Assembly: GCF_010692745.1 (NCBI RefSeq)
Contig: NZ_JAAHTB010000006.1
Coordinates: 113,635 to 177,634, forward strand
Source: Methylobacterium sp. BTF04
Lineage (GTDB): Bacteria > Pseudomonadota > Alphaproteobacteria > Rhizobiales > Beijerinckiaceae
Direction: 5' to 3'
DNA length: 64,000 nt
Part shown: positions 54,187 through 61,393 of the stretch, piece after piece
Position numbering within the stretch: the stretch's first letter is position 1
Layout: every line of letters begins with the position of its first letter
Program-made: the position numbers and the translations under genes
Notes under the pieces: model-generated
Told to the model about the DNA's origin: nothing
The model's database searches: none
Seen by the model: the letters and a program-made list of their open reading frames with translations, nothing else

Positions 54187-54663
54187 ATGAGCCAACACTT
54201 GGCCGGGAGCGCGTCGGCCGTGAACGAAAACGTGGCTGCGGCGCCCGAACGCTGGCCCACCGAGATCCGCCTCACCGGCAACAAGCGGACGCTGGTGGTG
54301 GCCTTCGAGGATGGTGGTCGCTTCGAGCTTCCCGCCGAGTATCTGCGGGTGTCGAGCCCGTCGGCGGAGGTCCAGGGGCATTCGCCGGCCGAGCGCAAGG
54401 TGATCGGCGGCAAACGCGACGTGGCGATCCTCGCCGTCGAGCCGGTGGGCAACTACGCAGTGAAGCTCACCTTCGACGACATGCACGATACCGGCCTGTT
54501 CGGCTGGGGCTACCTGTACGATCTCGGCCGCCAGTACCGGAACCGCTGGGCGACCTATCTCTCGGAACTGGCGGAGCGCGGCCTGACGCGCGACACCACG
54601 GCCAAGCCCGCCAAACCCGCCACCGGCGGCGGTAGCTGTGGCAGCGGATGCGGTTGTCACTGA
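54187..54663 (+). CDS. DUF971 (GBBH-like N-terminal domain) protein with Cys-rich tail
   Basis: A 158-residue protein with the DUF971 fold (about 25-125: [19 protein letters not shown] and [20 protein letters not shown]). It ends [10 protein letters not shown], with four Cys-containing positions that could bind iron or an Fe-S cluster. ATG 54187 has GAGGAG upstream. DUF971 proteins are often near Fe-S or cofactor genes; here it is divergent from moaA and overlaps no other gene. Function not established. Confidence 0.85.
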   Translation: MSQHLAGSASAVNENVAAAPERWPTEIRLTGNKRTLVVAFEDGGRFELPAEYLRVSSPSAEVQGHSPAERKVIGGKRDVAILAVEPVGNYAVKLTFDDMHDTGLFGWGYLYDLGRQYRNRWATYLSELAERGLTRDTTAKPAKPATGGGSCGSGCGCH

Positions 54664-54675
54664 GCCGAACCACGG

Positions 54676-56040
54676 ATGATCCACGGACAGGGCACCACGC
54701 CGGCTTCGGCAACGAGCCGGCGCGTCCTCGCGCTCGCACTGCCGATGACGCTCGCCAACGTGACGACGCCGCTCCTCGGCTTTGTCGGTGCGGCGGTGAT
54801 CGGCCGGCTCGGCGACGCCGCGCTGCTCGGAGCGATGGCACTCGGCGCCGTGATCTTCGATGCGATCTTCTGGTCGTTCGGCTCACTGCGCATGGCCACC
54901 GCCGGCCTGACCGCGCAGGCGGTGGGCGCGCGCAACGCCGGAGAGGTCGACCGGACGCTGGCGCGCTCGCTGGCCGCCGGCGTGCTGGTCGGGCTCGTGA
55001 TCGTCGCGCTTCAAGTGCCGCTGGGCCGGGCCGCCTTCGCGGTGAGTGGGGCGAGTCCGGCGGTGATCGCCGGCCTCTCGGCCTATTTCCACATCCGGAT
55101 CTTCGCGGCCCCGTTCACGCTGGCAAACTACGCCATCCTCGGCTCGGTGCTCGGGCGTGGCCGTACCGATATCGGGTTGCTGCTGCAGGTCGCGATCAAC
55201 CTGACGAACATCGCCCTCACGCTGATCCTGGTGCTCGGCGCCGACATGAGCGTCGCGGGCGCCGGCCTCGCTACGCTGCTGGCGGAGGCTGCCGGCGCCG
55301 GTCTCGGGCTTTTCCTGCTCGGGCGTCTCGGGTCGCGGCCGTTCGCGGTGCCGTTGCGGGTCGTGCGCGATCCCCGGGCTTTGGCCCGCATGCTCAGCGT
55401 CAATGCCGACGTGATGGTGCGCACCCTGCTGCTGGTCGGCTGCATCGCTGCGTTCTCGGCGCTCGGAGCCCGCTCCGGCGACGTGGTGCTCGCGGCCAAT
55501 GCGGTCCTGTGGAATCTCTTCATGATCGGCGGGTTCTTCCTCGATGGCTTCGCCACCGCTGCGGAGACCCTGTGCGGGCAGGCGGTGGGCGCCCGCGACG
55601 AAGCCGGTTTCCGGCGCGCCGCCCGCCTGAGTCTGCTGTGGTGCCTCGGCTTCGGTGTGGTCATCGCCGCAGGCTTCCTGCTGATCGGGCATGGCTTCAT
55701 CGCTGCCGTGACCACGAATCCGGAGGTGCGCGCGATGGCCGGCGCCTATCTCATCCCGGCAGCACTGGCCCCGTTGGTGGCGTCGGTGCCCTTCGCCTAT
55801 GACGGCATCTATATCGGCGCCACCTGGACGCGGGCGATGCGCAACCTGATGATCGCGGCCACCGCCGGCTACGGTCTCGCCTTGGCGGCCGCCCACCTGC
55901 TCGGGCTCGGCAATGCCGGGCTCTGGCTCGCCTTCCTGATCCTGCTCGGTGGCAGGGGCCTGAGTCAGGCCTGGGCTTATCCCAGGCTCGTTCGCCGGAC
56001 TTTTTCCACAGCCAGCCTCGCGGGACCGAGTCCACATTGA
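54676..56040 (+). CDS. MATE family efflux transporter
   Basis: The 454-residue protein has twelve predicted membrane segments and the MATE pattern RVLALALPMTLANVTTPLLG, AVGARNAGEVDRTL and GQAVGARDEAGFRRA. It exports cationic drugs or metabolites with Na+ or H+; it most resembles DinF-type members, which is not a substrate call. It follows DUF971 after 12 bases in the same direction. Confidence 0.9.
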   Translation: MIHGQGTTPASATSRRVLALALPMTLANVTTPLLGFVGAAVIGRLGDAALLGAMALGAVIFDAIFWSFGSLRMATAGLTAQAVGARNAGEVDRTLARSLAAGVLVGLVIVALQVPLGRAAFAVSGASPAVIAGLSAYFHIRIFAAPFTLANYAILGSVLGRGRTDIGLLLQVAINLTNIALTLILVLGADMSVAGAGLATLLAEAAGAGLGLFLLGRLGSRPFAVPLRVVRDPRALARMLSVNADVMVRTLLLVGCIAAFSALGARSGDVVLAANAVLWNLFMIGGFFLDGFATAAETLCGQAVGARDEAGFRRAARLSLLWCLGFGVVIAAGFLLIGHGFIAAVTTNPEVRAMAGAYLIPAALAPLVASVPFAYDGIYIGATWTRAMRNLMIAATAGYGLALAAAHLLGLGNAGLWLAFLILLGGRGLSQAWAYPRLVRRTFSTASLAGPSPH

Positions 56041-56183
56041 GCGTTGTGGAGCCGCGAGGTCACGCGATTTGGTCTCCTCGCAACTGACTCCCGTCGTATC
56101 GCCGCTGAGGAATACGATCGAGACCGAAGCTTATTCGGTCATCGGAAGCGGCGCTGTTCTCACCAGACCGGATCAATTCTTAG

Positions 56184-56200
56184 TTTAGAATTGTTCTGAT
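56184..56200. promoter_or_regulatory. Irr-type iron control element (ICE box)
   Basis: TTTAGAA-TTG-TTCTGAT matches the Rhizobiales Irr consensus TTTAGAANNNTTCTAAA except at the right end (GAT for AAA). It lies about 63 bp upstream of the first ftr gene, in an AT-rich segment. Irr would connect the operon to iron and heme status. Confidence 0.7.
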
Positions 56201-56262
56201 TTGAAAATGTGACGAATAAGCCTCTTTGCTTGTCTTTGCGGCTGGTTTACCCGCTTGCCACG

Positions 56263-56820
56263 ATGCGCAAGAATTTCTCCCCCGCCCTGCTCGTTGCCGG
56301 CCTGCTCCTGGTCGCTGCGCCCCTCCACGCCGTGGCGAAGGAGACGCCGATCGGGCCGCATGTGACCCAGAACGGACTCGAAGTCGGGGCCGTCTACCTG
56401 CAGCCGATCGAGATGGACCCGCCGGATATGATGCGCGCCGCCGCGCAATCCGACATCCACCTCGAAGCCGACATCCATGCGGCCAAGGACAACAGGAACG
56501 GGTTCGCCGAGGGCGATTGGGTGCCGGCCCTCGACGTGACCTTCGAGGTGGTGAAGCTCGAAGGCGATGCGCCCACCGGCCCCAAGGTCGCCGGAACGCT
56601 GATGCAGATGGTGGCCAATGACGGCCCGCATTACGGCGACAACGTCAAGCTGTCCGGCCCCGGCCGCTATCGCCTGAAGATGACTGTGGCGCCCCCCGGC
56701 GCGCATGGGCATTTCGGTCGCCATGTCGACAAGGAGACCGGTGTCGCCGAGTGGTTCAAGCCGTTCGACGTGATCCAGGATTTCACCTTCGCCGGCATCG
56801 GCAAGAAGGGGGCGTATTGA
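56263..56820 (+). CDS. ftrA: Periplasmic iron-binding protein FtrA (P19/Tp34 family)
   Basis: FtrA/P19 proteins are periplasmic metal binders that work with a permease for ferrous iron uptake. The 185 residues have a signal peptide (about 1-26) and a P19-like fold. Candidate metal ligands include Met/His residues in MDPPDMM and SDIHLEADIHA and the HGHFGRH stretch. I chose ATG 56263 (MRKNFSPALL). The open frame begins earlier but lacks a signal sequence. First gene of an iron operon, downstream of an Irr-type box. Confidence 0.9.
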   Translation: MRKNFSPALLVAGLLLVAAPLHAVAKETPIGPHVTQNGLEVGAVYLQPIEMDPPDMMRAAAQSDIHLEADIHAAKDNRNGFAEGDWVPALDVTFEVVKLEGDAPTGPKVAGTLMQMVANDGPHYGDNVKLSGPGRYRLKMTVAPPGAHGHFGRHVDKETGVAEWFKPFDVIQDFTFAGIGKKGAY

Positions 56821-56825
56821 GCGCC

Positions 56826-57200
56826 ATGCCCGACCGCATCATCAGCTTCGGATCCCGCCGCCTGCCCCGCGCCCTGATCGGCGCCGGGCTCGGTGCGGCC
56901 CTCCTCGTCGCCTGCGTCCCCTCGGCGCGGGCGGAAGACCTGCCGGTGATCAAGCTGGAGATGCGCGACGGCGTGTTCGTGCCGGAGGTGATCGAGGTGC
57001 CGGCCAACACCCGGTTCAAGCTCGAAATCACCAATACCGGAAAGAGCCCGGTGGAGTTCGAGAGTGCCGAGTTGAAGCGCGAGAAGGCGCTTGCCTCCGG
57101 GGCCACCTCGTCGATCGTGTTTCGCACGGTCGATCCGGGGACCTATCCGGTGTTCGACGACTTCCATCCGGAGTCCAAAGCCACGCTCGTAGCGAAGTAG
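56826..57200 (+). CDS. ftrB: Cupredoxin-like protein FtrB
   Basis: The 124-residue protein has a signal peptide (about 1-36, ending ARAED) and a cupredoxin-like core, IKLEMRDGVFVPEVIEVPAN...FKLEITNTGKSPVEFES. It matches the FtrB/EfeO-like periplasmic partner proposed to oxidise iron with FtrA. No complete copper site (His-Cys-His-Met) is visible, so electron transfer through copper is uncertain. ATG 56826 follows the ftrA stop by five bases. Confidence 0.87.
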   Translation: MPDRIISFGSRRLPRALIGAGLGAALLVACVPSARAEDLPVIKLEMRDGVFVPEVIEVPANTRFKLEITNTGKSPVEFESAELKREKALASGATSSIVFRTVDPGTYPVFDDFHPESKATLVAK

Positions 57201-57207
57201 GCCGAGC

Positions 57208-58608
57208 ATGGCGGCCTCCGCGTCCCCCCACCCGAGCGAGGTCTGGATCGACGCCAGGCTGGCGGAGTTCGGCCAGTGGCTGCAGCGCCACGGCGGGATG
57301 ATCCGCAAGGTCCAGTGGGCGGTGATCGCGGTCTATCTCGTCCTGGTGGCGGTGCCGGCGTTCCTGCCGCTGCCCGATCGCAGCGCGCATCTGTGGAACG
57401 ACCTCACGGTGTTCGCGCAGTTCTGCTTCTGGGGCATCTGGTGGCCGTTCGTGCTGGTGAGCATGGTGGTGGTCGGGCGGGCCTGGTGCGGCATCCTCTG
57501 CCCGGAAGGCGCGCTCACCGAGTTCGCGAGCCGCTGGAGCCTGGGGCGCGCCGTGCCGCGCTGGATCACCTGGGGCGGCTGGCCGTTCGTGGCGTTTGCC
57601 GGCACCACGGTCTACGGCCAGATGATCAGCGTCTATGGCTATCCGAAGCCCGTGCTCGTGGTGCTCGGCGGCTCGACGACGGCCGCGATCGTGATCGGAT
57701 TGCTCTACGGCCGCAACAAGCGGGTCTGGTGCCGTTACCTGTGCCCCGTGAACGGGGTCTTCGCGGTGCTGGCCAAGCTGGCGCCGATCAGCTTCCAGGT
57801 CGACAATGCCGCCTGGGCGGCCTCGCCCAAGCCCCGCGGCGAGAGCTTCAACTGCGCCCCGCTGGTGCCGGTGAAGACCATGCGCGGCGCCGGGGCCTGC
57901 CACATGTGCGGGCGCTGTAGCGGCTATCGCGGTGCCGTGCGCCTTGCCCGTCGCTCGCCCACCCACGAGATCGTCAACGTCGCCGGCTCCGAGCCGAGCC
58001 TCGACCAGACCGTGCTGATCCTGTTCGGCATGATGGGTCTGGCGGTCGGCGCGTTCCAGTGGTCGGCGAGCCCGTGGTTCATCGACGCCAAGCTGATGCT
58101 GGCGACATGGCTGATCGAGCACGGCATCACCTGGCCGCTGGAGGCCACGCTGCCGTGGTTCATCCTCACCAACTACCCTGAGCACAACGACGTGCTCAGC
58201 CTCCTCGACGGTGTGTTGCTCCTCGCCTACATCGCCGCCGCCGCGCTGATCCTCGGCCTGTCGCTGTCGGCGCTGGTGGCGCTTGGCACGCGGGCCTTGG
58301 GGGCATGGTCGTGGGACCGCTTCCACCATTTGACGCAGACCTTGATCCCGCTGGCGGGCTGCGGCGTCTTTCTCGGACTTTCGGCGCTCACCGTCACCTT
58401 CCTGCGTGGCGACGGCTTCGTGCTGCCCTACGTCTCCGAAATGCGCGGAGCGCTCCTCGTCGGCACCAGCCTGTGGAGCATCTGGCTCGCCTGGCGCGTG
58501 TCCGGCCTCTACGGCGGCACGCTTCGGCGGGCCGGGGCGACGCTCGCCATCTCGGCGGCCTGCGGCCTCTCGGTCACCGGCTGGGTCTTGCTGTTCTGGA
58601 TCTGGTAA
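57208..58608 (+). CDS. ftrD: FtrD-type membrane polyferredoxin (NapH/CcoG-like)
   Basis: The 466-residue protein has membrane segments and cluster motifs GRAWCGILCPEGAL, WCRYLCPVNGVF and CHMCGRCSGYRGA typical of FtrD/CcoG-type 4Fe-4S proteins. It is proposed to recycle electrons released by iron oxidation during FtrABCD uptake. The ftr order here is A-B-D-C. It follows ftrB after seven bases. Confidence 0.87.
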   Translation: MAASASPHPSEVWIDARLAEFGQWLQRHGGMIRKVQWAVIAVYLVLVAVPAFLPLPDRSAHLWNDLTVFAQFCFWGIWWPFVLVSMVVVGRAWCGILCPEGALTEFASRWSLGRAVPRWITWGGWPFVAFAGTTVYGQMISVYGYPKPVLVVLGGSTTAAIVIGLLYGRNKRVWCRYLCPVNGVFAVLAKLAPISFQVDNAAWAASPKPRGESFNCAPLVPVKTMRGAGACHMCGRCSGYRGAVRLARRSPTHEIVNVAGSEPSLDQTVLILFGMMGLAVGAFQWSASPWFIDAKLMLATWLIEHGITWPLEATLPWFILTNYPEHNDVLSLLDGVLLLAYIAAAALILGLSLSALVALGTRALGAWSWDRFHHLTQTLIPLAGCGVFLGLSALTVTFLRGDGFVLPYVSEMRGALLVGTSLWSIWLAWRVSGLYGGTLRRAGATLAISAACGLSVTGWVLLFWIW

Positions 58609-58646
58609 TCCGCGCGGCTCTTGCGCGAACATAGGGACATCTCCGC

Positions 58647-59471
58647 ATGATCGGAGCCTTCGTCATCGCGTTTCGCGAGGTCATCGAGGCCGGCCTCATC
58701 GTCGGTATCGTGCTCGCCGCAACCCGCGGCATTGTCGGCCGTGGCCGCTGGATCGGTCTGGGCATTGTCGGCGGTCTCGCCGGCGCCGCCCTGATCGCGC
58801 TGTTCGCCGAAAAGATCTCCGACGCCTTCGAGGGTGCCGGGCAGGACATCCTGAATGCCTCGGTCCTCATCGTCGCGGTGCTGATGCTGATCTGGCACAA
58901 TACCTGGATGAGCCGCCACGGCCGCGAACTCGCCGGGGAACTGCGTGCCGCCGGCAATGCGGTGCGAACCGGGCAGAGCACTTTGGCGGCGCTCGCCCTC
59001 GTGGTCGGGGCCGCGATCCTGCGCGAAGGCGCCGAACTGGTGCTGTTCCTCTACGGGCTGGTGGCGTCGGGCGCGTCCGGCGCCGAGCTGCAGATCGGCG
59101 CACTCGCAGGCGTCGCCGTCGGTGCCCTCGTCTCCTCGGTGAGCTATTTCGGCCTTGCCGCCGTACCGACCCGCTACGTGTTCTCGGTGACGAGCGCGCT
59201 CATCATCTTCCTCGCCGCCGGCCTCGCGGCGCAGGCAGCACAGTTCCTGTCCAATGCCGGGTTGATCACGGTGCTCGACCGGCCCCTGTGGAACACCGCC
59301 GGCATCCTGCGCGAGGACAGCATCGTCGGCCGCGTGTTGCACGCCCTCATCGGCTACACCGACCGGCCGACGGCCCTTCAAGGCGTCGTCTATCTGGGGA
59401 CGATCATCGTCATGATCGGCCTGATGCAATGGTCGGCCGCCGACAAGCGCCGGCAGCTGCGCACGGCCTGA
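58647..59471 (+). CDS. ftrC: FTR1 family ferrous iron permease FtrC
   Basis: The 274-residue permease has seven membrane helices and both iron-binding REGxE motifs: REVIE (10-14) and REGAE (126-130). It imports iron across the inner membrane, fed by FtrA/FtrB and supported by FtrD. It is last in the ftr group, 38 bases after ftrD. No terminator was seen directly after it. Confidence 0.93.
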   Translation: MIGAFVIAFREVIEAGLIVGIVLAATRGIVGRGRWIGLGIVGGLAGAALIALFAEKISDAFEGAGQDILNASVLIVAVLMLIWHNTWMSRHGRELAGELRAAGNAVRTGQSTLAALALVVGAAILREGAELVLFLYGLVASGASGAELQIGALAGVAVGALVSSVSYFGLAAVPTRYVFSVTSALIIFLAAGLAAQAAQFLSNAGLITVLDRPLWNTAGILREDSIVGRVLHALIGYTDRPTALQGVVYLGTIIVMIGLMQWSAADKRRQLRTA

Positions 59472-59493
59472 TTGGCCACTGCGTTCGGCCTCA

Positions 59494-59850
59494 TCAGCGA
59501 CGAGCGGCGCCGTCGACCCAGGCGTCGAGACGCCCGAGGATGACAGCTGCATCGCCTTCGAGCACGAGCAGCTTTTGCCGCCCCGTCTGCCCCGATGCGA
59601 TCCGGATATCGGATTTCCGCAGGCGCAAGGCATCGGCGAGATAGGCGACGAGCGCGGTGTTCGCCGCGCCGTCCACAGGGGCTGCGGCCACCCGTATCTG
59701 GAGGGCGACGCGGCCGTCGGCGCCTGCGACGAGGCCGTCGAGGCCAGTGCGGCTCGCGCGCGGCGTCAGGCGCACGGCGAGCCGCACCCCGTCCGGCCCG
59801 GCCGCGTAGGGCCGGGCGGGTCCGTCGCTCACAGCTGGCCGGTGCGGCAT
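59494..59850 (-). CDS. DUF167 (YggU family) protein
   Basis: The 118-residue protein carries the DUF167 core: VRLTPRASRTGLDGL, APVDGAANTALVAYLADAL and VLEGDAAVILGRL. The fold is known but the role is not. It ends 22 bases from convergent ftrC. An ATG at 59850 gives MPHRPAVSD; no clear ribosome site decides between near alternatives. Confidence 0.85.
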   Translation of the reverse strand: MPHRPAVSDGPARPYAAGPDGVRLAVRLTPRASRTGLDGLVAGADGRVALQIRVAAAPVDGAANTALVAYLADALRLRKSDIRIASGQTGRQKLLVLEGDAAVILGRLDAWVDGAARR

Positions 59851-60031
59851 GGATGTCTCGTCGTTCGCGGGAAGGCGATGACCGGTTCATGGCCTCGGAC
59901 GGCGCTCCCGCATAGCGCGCGCCCTGCGTTCCGGCATCGATCCGCCCGGATAACGTGGCGTTTCCCGCATCCTCGGGGTGCCTCGGCCGCCATGTTGCAT
60001 TAGGGTTCAGCGGTCTCCACAGGAATGCTAC

Positions 60032-60916
60032 ATGTCCGATCTCCGCCTTCGTCGCAGTGTGCTCTACATGCCCGGTTCGAACCAGCGGGCGCTCGACAAG
60101 GCCAAGACTCTGCACGCCGATTGCCTGATCCTCGACCTCGAGGACGCAGTGGCGCCCGAGGCCAAGGAGCTTGCGCGCGAGCAGGTCTGCGCCGCGGTCA
60201 AGGGCGGCGGCTATGGCGATCGCGAGATCATCATCCGGGTCAACGCGCCCCAGACGCCGTGGGGCGAATCCGACCTCAAGGCCGCGATCCAGGCTCGTCC
60301 CGACGCGATCCTGATGCCGAAGGTCTCCTCGCCGGCGGTGCTGGAGAGCATCGCCAACCATCTCGAAGCGCTCGAGGCCCCCGACAGCATCGCGGTCTGG
60401 GCGATGATCGAGACACCGGCCGCCATCCTCAACATCCAGGAGATCGCCAAGGCGCAACGCGATCGGCGCACCCGGCTGACCTGTTTCGTGCTCGGGACCA
60501 ACGATCTCGCCAAGGACACCTGGGCGCAGCTCGTCCCCGGCCGTGTGCCGATGCTGCCCTGGATGATGTTCACCCTGGCCGCCGCCCGTGCCGAGGGTCT
60601 CACCATCCTCGACGGTGTCTACAACGACATCGAGGATGTGCAGGGCTGCCGAGCCGAATGCCAGCAGGCACGCGATCTCGGCTTCGACGGCAAGACGCTG
60701 ATCCACCCCAACCAGATCGAGCCGGCCAATACCTGCTTTGCCCCCTCCGACGAGGAGGTGCGCCGGGCGCGGATGGTGATCGATGCCTTCGACAAGCCCG
60801 AGAACTCCAATCGCGGCGCGATCAAGATCGAAGGGCGCATGTACGAGCGCCAGCATATCGGCATGGCGCGCCGCGCGGTGACGTGGTCGGAGGCGATCGG
60901 CGCCAGGGGTCAGTAA
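60032..60916 (+). CDS. HpcH/HpaI-CitE family CoA-ester lyase (malyl-CoA lyase-like)
   Basis: The 294-residue protein is a CitE-like TIM barrel: RRSVLYMPGSNQRAL, DCLILDLEDAVAPEAKELAR, ILMPKVSSPAVL, ETPAAILN and the Mg-site region GTNDLAKD. Family members cleave or hydrolyse malyl-CoA, citramalyl-CoA or beta-methylmalyl-CoA. Its sequence differs from the M. extorquens serine-cycle malyl-CoA lyase I remember, so a second malyl-CoA lyase or a malyl-CoA thioesterase is more likely (inference). I chose ATG 60032. Confidence 0.88.
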   Translation: MSDLRLRRSVLYMPGSNQRALDKAKTLHADCLILDLEDAVAPEAKELAREQVCAAVKGGGYGDREIIIRVNAPQTPWGESDLKAAIQARPDAILMPKVSSPAVLESIANHLEALEAPDSIAVWAMIETPAAILNIQEIAKAQRDRRTRLTCFVLGTNDLAKDTWAQLVPGRVPMLPWMMFTLAAARAEGLTILDGVYNDIEDVQGCRAECQQARDLGFDGKTLIHPNQIEPANTCFAPSDEEVRRARMVIDAFDKPENSNRGAIKIEGRMYERQHIGMARRAVTWSEAIGARGQ

Positions 60917-61087
60917 AGCTGCTGCGAAATCCGCAAGCGACCACATAGCCACCCCGTCCAGGGCTGATAAGCGGCTCGGACCTGATCGATCATCGCGTTC
61001 GGGGTGGTCGGAAGATCGATAGGCGTGTCACGCCGTCCGGCGGTCGCCCGGGCCATGGTCCCAGGGGCCGAAGTGCCCGCTCCGCGA

Positions 61088-61393
61088 TCACCCGTGTAGG
61101 TGACCGAGCACGGACAGTCCGGTCTCCGTGGCCGCGTAATGCGTGCGCTGGGTACGCTCGTTGCGCGTGGTGACGGAGATCAACCCCACGTCACCCACCA
61201 GCGTCTCGACACCCCGCAGGACCAGGGCGTGCTCCACCCCGAAGATGCGGGCGAAGCTGCGGCTGTCGGCGGCCAGGCGGAGATGCAAGGCCGCGAGGAT
61301 ACCGGCCTCCAGGGTCGAGAGGTCGGGCTGGAGCGCCACGACGGAATCGGTCACCGCCAGGAAGGTATCGGCGTCGGCCGGCGGCTCGCTCAC
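61088..61393 (-). CDS. fdh4B: Small protein paired with formate dehydrogenase (FDH4 beta-like)
   Basis: A 101-residue protein with a winged-helix-like or hairpin pattern, ALHLRLAADSRSFARIFGVEHALVLRG and THYAATETGLSVLGHLHG. The GTG start at 61393 overlaps the stop of the large oxidoreductase by four bases, so it is its partner. In M. extorquens AM1 the fourth formate dehydrogenase has a small second subunit gene, and I place it by that memory. Function in electron transfer is unproven. No Fe-S cysteines are present. Confidence 0.6.
   Translation of the reverse strand: MSEPPADADTFLAVTDSVVALQPDLSTLEAGILAALHLRLAADSRSFARIFGVEHALVLRGVETLVGDVGLISVTTRNERTQRTHYAATETGLSVLGHLHG

Noticed and set aside
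59390..60952. Long leftward open frame antisense to the CitE-like gene
   Set aside because: Composition matches a shadow frame, and no recognisable domain is present.
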